Source: Adiantum capillus-veneris
Lineage: Eukaryota > Streptophyta > Polypodiopsida > Polypodiales > Pteridaceae
Assembly (NCBI GenBank): GCA_014529385.2
Contig: CM043944.1
Location: 69,054,895-69,118,894 of the forward strand
DNA length: 64,000 nucleotides
Direction of reading: 5' to 3'
Shown here: one piece after another, positions 22,755 through 33,681 of the stretch
Layout: the number at the start of each line of letters is the position of its first letter
How positions within the stretch are numbered: position 1 is the stretch's first letter
The notes under the pieces: model-generated
Told to the model about the DNA's origin: nothing
Seen by the model: the letters and a program-made list of their open reading frames with translations, nothing else
The model's database searches: none
Position numbers and translations under genes: made by a program

Positions 22755-25386
22755 GTGACAATGCTAACCCTATCAGCCAAACTGGATTGGGAGAGCAGGG
22801 TATTTACCTTGTGTCACAAGGAGAAAGAGACAACTACCACTAGATTTGAGACCAAGGAGGTCCATTTCCACCCTGTGGAAACAAAAGATGAAGATGATGC
22901 AAAAACAAGCTATGAGTATGAGACCAAGATGGCCTATGTTGAAGGCTACATTGATATAGAAGAGGAGGAGATCAAAGATGACATGTTGAATATTGATGTT
23001 GACTTGTTTAGTGTCACCATAGAGGAATTTCATACAAAAGAGAAGTTGCTACCCCATGTTCATGGAATAGGTGTGGAGGAAGTAGAAAATATGTTGAGGG
23101 AGGATCTGAAAAAGCAAGAGAAGGAAAGATATGTTCAACTGTGTGCCCCCTATCTCAATTTTTTTTCAACAAAATACAAGGATCTATGAGCGATGAAAGG
23201 AGTGGATCATAGGATTGCACTTAAGGAGCGGTGCAAGATGAGAGCTCATAAGTTAATAATCGTAGGGGAAACTCAAAAGGAGGCCCTATGGAAAGAGATA
23301 AAAAAGCTACTAGATGTAGGTATCATATGCCCTGTGAAGGAGTCAAAATGGGTTTGGCTATTGGTCATAACTTCAAAGAAGAATGGGAAGTAGAGAGTGG
23401 GCATCAACTGTACAAGGCATTGAATGGGGCTACCATGTGAAAGCCGTTCCAGGACAAGAACTTAAACCAAGTAATAGGTCATGAAAGGTACTCAATTATG
23501 GATGGGTTTTTAGGGTTCTTCCAAATAGGGATCCCGTTTGAAGACCAATTGAAGACAATGTTCATTTCTCCTTGGGGATGTTTTGTCTATCACAGGATGC
23601 CATTCAATTTGGTGAATGTGTATGCTACCTTTTAGGATTTAATGAACAGGGTGTCCTGGCCATATTTGGGAAAATGTATTGGGGTGTTTATGGATGATAT
23701 CGACTGCTATAGCTCTAGGGTGGAGCATTTGTCAAAGCTACAATTGTGTTTTCAAAGGATTGATAAGGAAGCTGATCAATTGAACCCCAAGAAGTCAAAG
23801 GTAGCTTAGCCATTAGGGAAAATCTGGACTCTTAAAGGAGCCCTATAAGGAGGTTTGACTTTGCCTCTCTTGTTCAAAGTGGGCAAGGGCCAGTGAAGTA
23901 CATAACCACTTTTTCAAAACCCTAACCATCATATCATTGCAAAGATGTTAGAAAGTAGGTTATAAATCCCCAAACTCCAACAAATTTGGCATTGACTTGT
24001 AGAAGTTATGGCCTCCCTAATGAAGATGAAATGTGGAGAGAGATTTCATCTATAAGACAGAGTTGTCACATCAAAAAATAGAATCTTCTAGAATATAAAG
24101 AATCTGATGGCATGCTATATATCAATGGATAGATCTCAATTAGTAAATTATTAATCCAAAAGGTATGATAAGTTTGGATTTCATTTGTAAAAGTTTTATC
24201 GTGCACTTGTTTTGGACAAGACAGAGAAAGTTTCCTTATAGGGCCTCTTTGAGAGTCCAGATTTTCCCTACTCCTCAGGCACAGTTCCTAGGTCATGTGG
24301 TGTTGCAAAATAGAATAGAAGTGGACGCAAAGAAGGTTAAGGCTATAGTCAAGTGATGGAGCCTCCATCAGGTGCTCAAGGTTTTTGACCTCCTTTGTGC
24401 ATAGGTTGAGATATTTGTCGAGGTTGTTTTGGATGTTGTCACAGTATGTGTATCCTCTTCAAAAGAGGGCTTAGCAGGTGCATGGTTTCAAGTGGGATGA
24501 AGAATCTCAAGAGTCTTTTGATAGGGTAAAAAATATTTTGTGTCAATTATCAACAGTGTGTCCTTCCAATCCTAAGGGTGATTTCTATGTGGCCATGACA
24601 GTTTGTACTATTTCTATTGCAACGGTGTTGCTACAATAGGTAGGGAGAAGCTACAAGCCAATCTACTTTGAGAGCAAGGTGATAAGTCACGGGGAGACGA
24701 CCTACATCAAAGCGGAGTGGTGTGTGATGGAATTAGTTTTTGCTTGCATTAAGTTCAAAGTGCATCTCATTGTACGTAATTTCTATGTGTTGATGTCTAA
24801 CAATTTATTTCCTGAAGTGGTGTTGCATTTAAATCTAGGGAAGCGAATTACGGAGTGGGTACTAGAGTTACAAGAATCCGAGTATGAATTTAAGATTTAC
24901 CACACTAGTGAGCCTTACTTGGCATATATTTTGGTCAACAGGGTGTTCCTTTGATGGTCTATCCAAGGGTGGTGCGAGATGAAGTTTAAGAGGAACCAGA
25001 GCTACTAGAAGGGTTCTTACCAAGTGTTTTGATGGTGCATATTGAAGGGTTGTATAGAAAGAAGAAGGTGGGGTGGTGATATAGGATCCACAAAACAAAG
25101 TAGTCTTCCCAAAGGCTTACAATCTAGAAGATATTCACACCAACAACGAGATAGATTACCTCACTCTTCATTTGGATCTAAAGCAGTGTGTGAAGTTTGA
25201 CATTCCAAAGATGGTGGTGAAAGGTGATGCATTGCAGGTCATCAATCAGCTTTTAGGCCAATGGCAGGTAAGCTGAGATTATTTGAAGCATTGCTTTTTT
25301 TCCATTAAGAATCTGCTAAAGTTATTTGAAGCAATTCAATTTAAGCACGCCAAGAAAGAGCAAAATCAAGAAGTGGACCAACTAGC
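22755..25386 (+). pseudogene. gypsy B pol, first half: RT, RNase H, second RNase H
   Basis: Decayed pol of a Ty3/gypsy element. An acidic linker is followed by reverse transcriptase (PVKESKWVWLLVITSKKNGK, ERYSIMDGFLGFFQI, FISPWGCFVYHRMPF, VFMDDI at 23684-23701). The frame is interrupted by a MITE (23816-24268) and resumes with QFLGHVVLQNRIEVDAKKV. RNase H (SHGETTYIKAEWCVMELVFA) and a second RNase H-like domain (NNEIDYLTLHLDL, VVKGDALQVINQLLGQWQ) follow. The second RNase H suggests the same Tat-type architecture as the element at 10.3-19.5 kb. The polyprotein is cut at about 25386 and resumes at about 37560. Many stops. Confidence 0.8.
23816..24268. mobile_element. 453-bp MITE inserted in gypsy B reverse transcriptase
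   Basis: Ends are inverted repeats of about 36 bp: GGGAAAATCTGGACTCTTAA at the left and its near-perfect complement (GAGAGTCCAGATTTTCCC) at the right. The RT frame stops at KKSKVA and resumes at QAQFLGHVV across it. Left flank TTA and right flank TAC give only a partial 3-bp duplication, loosely fitting PIF/Harbinger (Tourist-like) elements. No coding capacity. Confidence 0.7.
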
Positions 25387-25421
25387 CATTAGAAAATTTT
25401 GGAGGTCATTTGGAGGGCCTT
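25387..25421. repeat. terminal inverted repeat, left
   Basis: 35 bp, CATTAGAAAATTTTGGAGG then TCATTTGGAGGGCCTT; pairs with 37469-37503 with one mismatch. Confidence 0.8.
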
Positions 25422-26000
25422 CTAAGAAAAATCGAATTTTGACTTTATCTCTCTAGAAAATAGGTGTGGTAAAAGCAAATGTAGATTTGGAATAACCATT
25501 CAAAAAGTGTACTTACAAGTAGATTCTTGCCACAGTGTCATAACCGCCGTGATGATTGAAGAATATATTGTTTTCAGTTGCATTTAATGAACGTCCTAGA
25601 ATTGGAAGGAGTTTCTTGTACATGGAATGTATGACTAAAGGAAATAGGACGTATCCTTCCAAACCTGCTCTCTCCTTACTCTCTCACTTTTTGTGCGTTG
25701 ACCTTAAAGAACTCCTCCCTTTCTATCCTTGTTTCACACATGGCTTCTTCTTCCACCCCCACAAATGTCATCCTTAAAAGACCCTTCTATCATCTACACA
25801 TTGACCTAGATCCCCAATATACGCCACTGTGTAGCGAGGCAAAACTAACATCAAAGTGACACCGATCATGACAGAGAGACTCAGAGAAGAGGGAGCAAAA
25901 CACTTAGATGTTTGGAAAAAAGGCTCACTCTATCCATTGAATCCCATGACAAGTGCTTTCCCAGCATTTTCAAATCCCACTAACTTATTGACCTTTGCAG
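25422..26000. other. 5' flank of the transposase-like gene
   Basis: No convincing coding sequence. The interval ends with a good splice acceptor, TGACCTTTGCAG, at 26000, so an upstream exon or leader may lie here. Confidence 0.35.
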
Positions 26001-28470
26001 GTAATGGAGGGAATGGATTTCTTGCCTAATGTAAAGCTCTAAAAAATAAATCAAAAACTTATAAAGACATGGTGAAGCAGCAAGCAAATGATATTTAAAG
26101 ACTTTCAAACTTGCATCATGAGGACCAAAAGACTATAATGCAGAGCATACAAGAATCACACGTCTTGCAAACAAAGGTACGGTCATACAAAACAAAGAGA
26201 CAATGTTAGGCACTCGTGTGCGGAAGAAGAAACTACAGAATCTTGAAATGTTGAAGGTAGGCTCTGGCGGCCTTAAGAAAAGAATCCAAGCATTGAGGTG
26301 AGCATTGTAAATTGTCTAATTAATTTAAATTAATCTAAGTAATTATTTATGTTAGTTATGCTTTTTTTGTAGAGATTCCATCTATTCAGACAAAGAAAAC
26401 ATAGACCCGAAGGCCAATGTAGGAAAGTAGTTAAAGCCATTCATTACTAGTGGTCTTGCAAAGGATATCATGCATGACAAAAAGTTTAAGGTTTTGCAAC
26501 GAGATGTCATTGACAGATTCATTTCAAAGAATGAAGTGCTTGCCAAGCATATACAAGGTACATTTGGACTCCCTTGGAGTTAGTAAAAGAGGTTACTCAG
26601 CTATTCAACAGTCTATCTCTTCCATGTTTGTGAAGAAGGGAATAAAGTCTAAGCTTTTACCAACAGCTGCAAGTGTTTAAAAAGAAAGACTACAGCTCAA
26701 TATTGAACAAACAGACTTCATTGGATGTCCATTTTAAAATCAAGATATTTATAGCTCACAGGGAACTACTGTCACTTATGATGAGTACAACAATATCTTC
26801 ATGGACCTCACTTTGTTGCAAACTAGAATGGTAGAATTCTACAATATCACATTTGAAGAGACAGGTGGAATTCTACATTTTGTTTTGAAGCTAGATGAGT
26901 GTAAGATTCTTGAAGAGAAGAAGCTAGAGCGAGTTACAATCACATTAATGAATAGTGCCCTTTCCGAATGTCCCACTGATGACCCTTCATACTTCAATGT
27001 TCAATCAGAAACAAACATATGGTGGCTTGGTGCATTTCAGGTAATCGAGTTATCTCCAATTTTGCAGCTCTAGCAAGCCCTCTATTGTACCTAAATTTTA
27101 GATTTATTTTTCGTATCTCATAAGGATTGATCTTGCAGGTAAAGAAAGAAGACCATGACATTTTATTTTGGGTTTTCCATCAAAACCGTATTCCAGATAT
27201 CATTGATAGACAAATGAATCAAGGAGAGGTATTGGTTGTAGATGGGACAGAAGACTTTCAAGTTCAATGGCATCTTGCAGGTGACCTCAAAGCACTGAAT
27301 TGTATGTTTAATTGTGGAATGGGTGCCATGGCAAAGTCTTCATGCTTGTATTGCATGGAGCCTGCAAAAGTGATGGACCCAAAGTGGTGGCGAAAGGCTC
27401 CTACTCATCACAATCAAGACTCTAAGTTTTGACCAGTTTTGGATATACCACTTATTAATGTCCATATTTGTACATTGCTAGTCTCTGCCGATTTGTAGAG
27501 AAGTTGGTATATCTATACATTGGGTTTGCTTGGAAAACCAAAAAGTCATCTGAACGACAAGTCGGGGCTCTAGAGGCTTTGGAACTAGTTTTGTCAGATA
27601 TTGGTCTACATGGGGGCAATGTGAAAATACAGTGGTACGAAAAAAGGTCAACCAATGAGAAAGATGTACCGTGCAAACCATCCATAGGTGGGGTCAAGGC
27701 ACGCCGTTTTCTATCTAAACCTAAAGGTATGAGAGATGTGAAGCTAACAAAGGGAGGGAGAGTATATCACTCTACCTACATTAGCAAAGTTGAGTATATG
27801 CACTGGAAAAAACTTCATTTAGCACTGAAAGACCAAGAACCAATAACTCGCAGTGCAAAGGGTGATGTGTGGCGTTCCATTGACATATTATTTCAAATGT
27901 GTGAGAATGATGATTGGTCGCAGGATAATCTCAGCAAGTTTACATAGAACCTTTAGCTACTACTGAAAAAATCCTTTAAGACAGCATGGATTGACACTCA
28001 AATCACTCATTACATGGTAAATTCAAAGCACCTCATATAGTCTTAGTACTAATTTTGTGTTTAAAATTCTAAATAAATTTCCTCTTTTGCAGCACATTAT
28101 TTTTAATCATTTGCCATACTTCATCCAAAAGTATGGGAATCGAGGTATATTGAATACCTAGGGCTTGGAGAAGTCTCATTACATGGCTAGAAATGCCTAC
28201 TTCAGGCACACACATCATGGAGGCTCTCGAAATAAGGCAAACAGTCTGAAGGAGTTACTTCAATGTTTTTATCGCAGAATCATTCATCGCATACAACAAA
28301 AGCAAGTATTGGCCTCTTCATCAACCGTACATGCGATCAGACATTTGCAACTTCAGAAAAGAAAGAGAGCAGACGCATTCAACAACTCAAGTGCTCTTGA
28401 AAGGCAAATCAGGTGGACAGAGACAATGCAATATGCCAATCATCGGTGTAACAAGAGAGTTAGAGTTTAG
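26001..28470 (+). pseudogene. spliced DDE-type transposase-like gene, unidentified superfamily
   Basis: Exons inferred from splice signals: about 26001-26297, 26373-27040, 27139-28016 and 28094-28470. Introns of 75-98 bp have GT/AG ends, and joining keeps frame at 26297/26373 and 27040/27139. Motifs in order: LDSLGVSKRGYSAIQQSI; FVLKLDECKI and ERVTITLMNSAL (candidate first Asp); QVQWHLAGDLKALN (candidate second Asp) followed by CLYCM, a possible zinc pair; RFVEKLVYLYIG; and GLEKSHYMARN then FRHTHHGG (candidate Glu). This order looks like an RNase H-fold transposase with a zinc insert, as described for KDZ/Zisupton-type transposons, but that link is inference. Stops (27432, 27947, 28161) and a frameshift near 27470 show decay. 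Confidence 0.55.
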
Positions 28471-28528
28471 ATGATTAGATGTACCACAAAGTCCTGTAGA
28501 ATTAAAGTCAATATGTACCAAAACTATT

Positions 28529-30277
28529 TCAACATTTTGATGATTTGGAAATATCCTTTGGAACCTCACCCTTGTATCTGATCATTAAATGTTTGCCATA
28601 CTCTAAGAGTTCAGTAGGGTTCTCTTTCCCTGAAGATAATTCCATTGTTGTGTATGTGTAGTAATATGTTGCACGGCCCCCAGTATCTCCTGGCGAGTAA
28701 CCAAAACATTCTCTCCCAAAAACCTTCTCGACGAGGATAACTTTGTCAGCATTTTGTGGCAGCATTGAACCACCTAAGAAGCGAGATAATGTCTTGAAAT
28801 CATAGGTTGCAGTATTCCCCTCTTGTGACATTCTGTGGTGGAAGATTAGGATGGGTGCCTTGCATAAACTAGGAAGATATTGTCCTAGAGCTGCATCCCT
28901 ACCACAGAATTGTTTTCGACGACAACGAAGAAAGTCATCCGTTTCAGCAATCCATGACTGTAAAAAAAAGAAGTGTTTGTGTATGTGTGTGTGTGAGAGA
29001 GGGGGGGGGGGGGGGGGGGGGGAGGGGAGGATTTTATACCATGAAAATCTCATCTTGCAAAAAAATATCAATTCCTTCCATAGGTTGACTGATCCGGTTG
29101 ACTCATGCGCTGGTCACTTAAACCAATCCTCCATATCCTGTTTACTAGTTGATGGCTTAAGATTATTTTGAATAGTTTGAAATGTGGCTTCATCAGGAAG
29201 GATTTCTTTGTACTTTTCTTCCTTTTCAAAGCAGATTTTAAGGTAGTCTAGTGGGTTACTGGAGATCTCCATTGCCTTGTCATCACTACTATCATCTGAA
29301 ACAAATCCATTCCTTTCCTCCTGATACTTGGAGATAGTGGCCATTGCAAAGTCCTCCCGCAAACAAAAAATACTTTGTATATCATGAAGGAAAATGTATG
29401 ACCTATCTCCAAATTTAAACTCTGGCACTCCTGGTAGCATTAAGGTGGCTTGCCCCTCATTGAAACCTAACACATCTAGAGGTAGCTTGATATTTGAGGT
29501 TTTCACTTAGAGAAGATTGCTTCGTTTCACCTCTTTTGCTTCTTCTTCAAGATCAATGGACTCTTCTATCTCTATCACTTCAATATATTCCTCATTATTT
29601 TCCTCTTTTTCATATGTTGTTGGTAAATCTTGTTCCTCCATGACCTCCTTAGGATCTTTCATAAGACTTGTAAATAATCCATTTAAAATTATTAGAAATC
29701 CAAAGGATTCTTGAATCAGCTTGCACTCCTGTTCATGTAAGTTGCACCAATGGGGCCTTTACATAAGAGGCAGTTGATTATACTTCTTGTAAGGCTGCCT
29801 TTTAGGATCATAGTCTTTTAAATGTAATACCACCATTTCACCAACATTGATCCTACCCTCTTGAGTGTGAATCTCAAACTTCTCTTGTTCCAGCTTCAAG
29901 TTTTCACTCTGTTCAGCTATAAACACATCAAGATTAAATGAAGCATTAAAAAAGTAGGAGACCAAATCAAACTTATCACCAGCCCCAGACGAAACTGCAA
30001 AATCTAAAAGCCTTTCATCAATCACCGTAGGGTCTTCATAAATAGTTGTCTCTTTTTTCTTTTGGATTGCTACAACACATTGGGCACTCTACAAAGTAGG
30101 TGTTGAAAAATCCACTTCTCTCTTAAGTGAGTTGGGTAAAGTAAATTTTGGAGTAGAACGGGACTCCATTTCTACAGATGGGTCAGTATCAGGCTCCTCC
30201 AAACTAATGGCAGGCTCTGCAGCAGATATATCAATGGGTTCTGTGAAGTCTAGATTCCTCTTCATTGATGTTTTCAA
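28529..30277 (-). pseudogene. unidentified gene converging on the transposase-like gene
   Basis: From MKTSMKRNLDF (30277) one register runs to 29114 with only three stops (after STPTL, NQLPLM and RSNLL), clear evidence of a once-long protein. A second exon starts after the acceptor TTTTTTTTACAG at about 28963 and runs from SWIAETDDFLRCRRKQF to the stop at 28529. Recognisable character: acidic and glutamate-rich in the middle (EEYIEVIEIEESIDLEEEAK), then FCGRDAALGQYLPSLCKAP and FLGGSMLPQNADKVILVEKV. I know no family for it. It ends about 60 bp from the transposase stop, tail to tail. A G-run (29001-29022) sits in the intron. Confidence 0.5.
29001..29022. repeat. poly(G) tract
   Basis: Twenty-two consecutive G followed by AGGGGAGG, inside the intron of the minus-strand gene (C-run in its orientation). 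Confidence 0.95.
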
Positions 30278-30559
30278 CAGCTTCGGCAGTCTTCTTGGAA
30301 GGTTTCCTTGGCCAACAATGCGCGCGCAATCTATTTTCTACCTCTTCCTCCTATGTGATCTTAAACCTGCCATTTATTTGATACTCACAAATATAAGTTT
30401 CAACAACATGTATAAAAAGAAGAGCACCAAATGATCATATAAGTTTTGAACAAACTATAGCCAGGTATCTCACAACTATTACCAACTAATCATATAGACT
30501 ATAAAATAAGATGATTACTATGGATTAAATGCAAAACTAGGTTATATTTGTGAAGAGTA

Positions 30560-30918
30560 AAAGCCATACAAGTGGATCACGGTGTGCAGAGTATATAAAC
30601 AAAAATCTACACAGTTACAGGTGCACCGTGATCCACTTAATGGGCTTTCATAAAATAGAATAGCTACCAAAACATCAAAGCAATTTTATTTTTAAAAAAA
30701 ACGTTTGTACAAAATCAAAAGAGGATCACGGCGCGCGGAGTATGTAAACTAACATTAACAACTCTGTTGGTGCGCCGTGATCCACTTAACAGGCTTTCAT
30801 GCATTGAAATACCTACAATATTATTCTACAAAAAATTCCTTTGTAAATATCAGAAGAGGATTACGGCACGCTGAGTATGTAACCGAATCGCCATAATGTT
30901 ACTGGCGCACCATGATAC
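30560..30918. repeat. three tandem palindromic units, left cluster
   Basis: Three units of about 140 bp each hold an imperfect palindrome with arms of 14-28 bp: 30572-30636 (GTGGATCACGGTGTGC ... GTGCACCGTGATCCAC), 30721-30786 (GGATCACGGCGCGC ... GCGCCGTGATCCAC) and 30856-30918 (GGATTACGGCACGC ... GGCGCACCATGAT). AGTATRTAA follows each left arm. They lie 280-640 bp upstream of the start of the minus-strand gene at 30277. The same core appears three more times before the plus-strand gene at 32.8 kb. Confidence 0.8.
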
Positions 30919-31226
30919 AATGATTGCTTTTGAATGGTGAAATGATCTGTTACATTTTAAATTAAAATCACTAAACACAACTAAATTAAGGACATAATGA
31001 AACTGAAGAGATTGACTTTACCTTTTCCAGGACTAGCCATTGTTGTTGGAGTAGAGGTTCAGGACTTGGAATGTAGTTTTGGGTCTTCAAAGCTTCTGAT
31101 TCCTGCGCCTTGAAGGATGAAGATGTCTTCTAAGGTGTCTCTTTCTCACTCCCTCACTCTCTCTCTATCTCTCAAGCCTCTATCTCTGTCTCTCTCGAGG
31201 TCTGTAATTTGCTTGACCACACGAGT

Positions 31227-31229
<3 letters not shown>

Positions 31230-31291
<62 letters not shown>
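31230..31291. repeat. (TC)n microsatellite
   Basis: Uninterrupted CT repeat of about 60 bp in the divergent intergenic region. Confidence 0.95.
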
Positions 31292-31293
<2 letters not shown>

Positions 31294-31547
31294 GCCTCTA
31301 TCTCTCTCTCTGGAGTGATTCTCTCTCTCTTCTCTCCCATTTTCATGCAATAATAGATATTACCGTTGGAGTTTTTACAATGCGAGCTGCATATATTGAG
31401 CACGTGCTACAAGGAAATGCATTTAATGGATGGTACGACCAAATAAGTGATTTTTAGCAACCCAAAAATACGTGTACATTTATAGTAACAAATTCACACT
31501 TGATTTCGTGATGAGAGAGAGAGAGAGAGATAGAATGAAATAGAAAC

Positions 31548-31719
31548 CGCTAACGGAAAAGATGACCTTTGCGAGAGATAGAGAGAGAGAGAGAGAGACA
31601 GCTAACGGAACAGATGACCTCTGCGAGAGATAGAGAGAGAGACAGCTAACAGAAAAGATGACCTCTGCGAGAGCAAGAAGGGGAGAGAGAGAGCTAACGG
31701 AAAAGATGACCTCTGCGAG

Positions 31720-31725
<6 letters not shown>
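31548..31725. repeat. minisatellite, about 48-bp unit
   Basis: GCTAACGGAAAAGATGACCT followed by (T/C)TGCGAGAG and a GA run is repeated four times (31549, 31601, 31646, 31693). It lies midway between the two palindrome clusters. Confidence 0.8.

Positions 31726-31738
<13 letters not shown>

Positions 31739-31788
<50 letters not shown>
31739..31788. repeat. (GA)n microsatellite
   Basis: About 50 bp of GA following three GATA units; part of a run of GA-rich blocks through 32.8 kb. Confidence 0.95.
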
Positions 31789-31792
<4 letters not shown>

Positions 31793-31918
31793 TACAATCG
31801 AGACATCCTCTGCAACCAAGGCGCAAGTCTCCTACACGCGTTTTCTTCCATTTGAATTCTACCAAGAGAGTTATTTCCATGGTGGTTTTTAAAGATGAAG
31901 AGAGAAAAAGAGATAAAA

Positions 31919-31950
<32 letters not shown>

Positions 31951-32112
31951 CTAGAGGTTCTGATTGTCTGCTGGGTTTGAAAGAGAAAGACAGAGAGAGA
32001 TCAAGAGGGAGAGAGATGGAGATAGAGTGTGAGAGATAGTATTTTTGAAGCCTTGCTTGGTTTGAAAATGGAAGATACATGGAGAGAGAGAGAAAGAGAG
32101 CGATCTCACAAA

Positions 32113-32181
32113 ATGGATCATGACGCGCGATAGACTGTTCTCTTTGCTTGTTTTTGTGCCCGCATGTCGTGATCCATACAA

Positions 32182-32214
<33 letters not shown>

Positions 32215-32736
32215 GAGAGAAGGTGTCCTAGAAAAACTATTGAGGCTTGTTGCTTACAAGGCATGAAATAGATCACAAAATTTTCTCCATCCTCTTGTGG
32301 ATCACGACGCGCAATAAGCTACTAGTCTGGCTTAAAGATGAGCGCGTGTGCCGTCATCCACAAAAAAAGGGGGGAGAGAGAGAGAGAGAGAGACACACAC
32401 ACACATACACACACACACAGAGAAAGAGAGAGAGATAGAGAGACCGTCATCCACAAAAAAAGGGGGGAGAGAAAGAGAGAGAGATAGAGAGATAAGTAGA
32501 GAGATAAGGACAGAGAGGGGAGAGAGAGAGAGAGAGAGAGACATAGAGAGAGATAGAGATAGTATTCTACATCTCAAGATTACTACTTTACACTCAATTT
32601 AATAATCAATAAAATTGGGGCTTGTTGCCTAAAAGGCATGAACTAGATTTCAAAATTTCCTCCTTCCACTTGTGGATCATGACGTGCAATAGGCTATTAG
32701 CCCATGTTATACCTAAGCTCGCGCATCGTGATCCAT
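32113..32736. repeat. three palindromic units, right cluster
   Basis: Palindromes at 32113-32177 (ATGGATCATGACGCGCG ... CATGTCGTGATCCAT), 32295-32362 (TGTGGATCACGACGCGC ... GTGTGCCGTCATCCACA) and 32671-32736 (TGTGGATCATGACGTGC ... GCGCATCGTGATCCAT). The last two are embedded in a longer duplicated block (TTGTTGC..AAAGGCATGAA..TAGAT.. at 32248 and 32620). A lone right arm, CCGTCATCCACAAAAAAAGG, recurs at 32444. The cluster ends about 65 bp before the H3-like start codon, so these may be promoter elements or transposase-binding sites. Confidence 0.8.
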
Positions 32737-32742
32737 AGAAAA

Positions 32743-32780
<38 letters not shown>

Positions 32781-32804
32781 TTTGCATTTTTCTCTTCCAA
32801 TGGA

Positions 32805-33606
32805 ATGGCAAGAACCAAGGCTTGCAAAGAAAGCATGTGGAAGGTTTGCTAGTAAGAAGAAAACTTCAGGTAAACCAATGAAGATATTGAAGGGACCAAG
32901 AATGAAGAATATTCAAAGAAACATGGGTTTATTTAGGGGGATCATAAAAGCTCAGAAATGTATTGAGCTTTGTGTCCCTAAACTTCCTTTCCAAAGAGCA
33001 GTAAGGTAAATCTGTGTGGAAGCATGTGCTGGTACAATGAGATGGAAGGTTGTTGCCCTGATGTGTCTTCAAGAAGGAGCATAAGATTTTTTAATGGAGT
33101 ATTTTAATGATATTACCATTGTTACTACTCATGCTCCCTGGGTGACAATAATGAACAAGGACAATGAGACTCTCAAGAGAGTGCATTGGAGATATGATAT
33201 GCTCCTTATCCCTAATGAGTTTATTGATCCCAAAATAATAGATATACTCCTAATACCACCAGGCTGCCGGGATCATGGGGTTAAGATTCATGAGGTTACT
33301 CATGATGTGAACACCAGGGCCAGAGCTGAGCAAGAAGAAAGACGTCACTCTGAAGTAGAGAAGTTAAAGAGGATACAGTCTGCTGCTACTAATGAAGAGG
33401 CCCAAAGGAGAAATTATGGGCAAGTTACCAAAGAACTAAATGAAAGAAACAATGATATTCTGCATTCCAGGAGAGATGGATTGTTAGCAACCATTTCCCT
33501 TGCTGATGGTAGTAGGAAATTAGCATTGGATTCTGTTGACATTGGGATATTGAAAGATCCAAATGCACAAATTACCGAACCTATTGTTTATTTATGCCTA
33601 AAATAA
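32805..33606 (+). pseudogene. histone H3-like domain with C-terminal coiled extension
   Basis: ATG at 32805 gives MARTK, the canonical H3 N-terminus. A one-base shift then leads into LAKKACGRFASKKKTSGKP (tail) and, in the histone fold, FRGIIKAQKCIELCVPKLPF then QRAVR, matching H3 helices alpha-N/alpha-1 (LREI.KYQKSTELLIRKLPFQR). After a stop at 33007 and another shift come LMCLQEGA and VTIMNKDNETLKRVHW, matching alpha-2 and alpha-3 (VMALQEAAEAYL; VTIMPKDIQLARRI). Unlike histones it continues about 150 residues (33094-33606) with a charged, probably coiled-coil stretch (RARAEQEERRHSEVEKLKR). It joins a Ulp1-like domain downstream by splicing. Closer to canonical H3 than to CENH3, since KLPFQR is kept. 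Confidence 0.7.
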
Positions 33607-33681
33607 GTGCTCTTTTCTACTTTTAAGATCCTTTTTTTTTTGGGATTTGGCCTCTAATTAAATCCTTGTTTCTAATTGTAG

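Noticed and set aside
31117-31403. Long frames of LSLSLS and RERERE on both strands (also at 17980-18243, 31480-31880, 32332-32602, 63045-63308)
   Set aside because: They are translations of CT/GA microsatellites and have no domain.
32805-33010. Possibility that the H3-like segment is CENH3
   Set aside because: CENH3 alters the alpha-1 KLPFQR block; it is kept here, and the long C-terminal extension fits neither.
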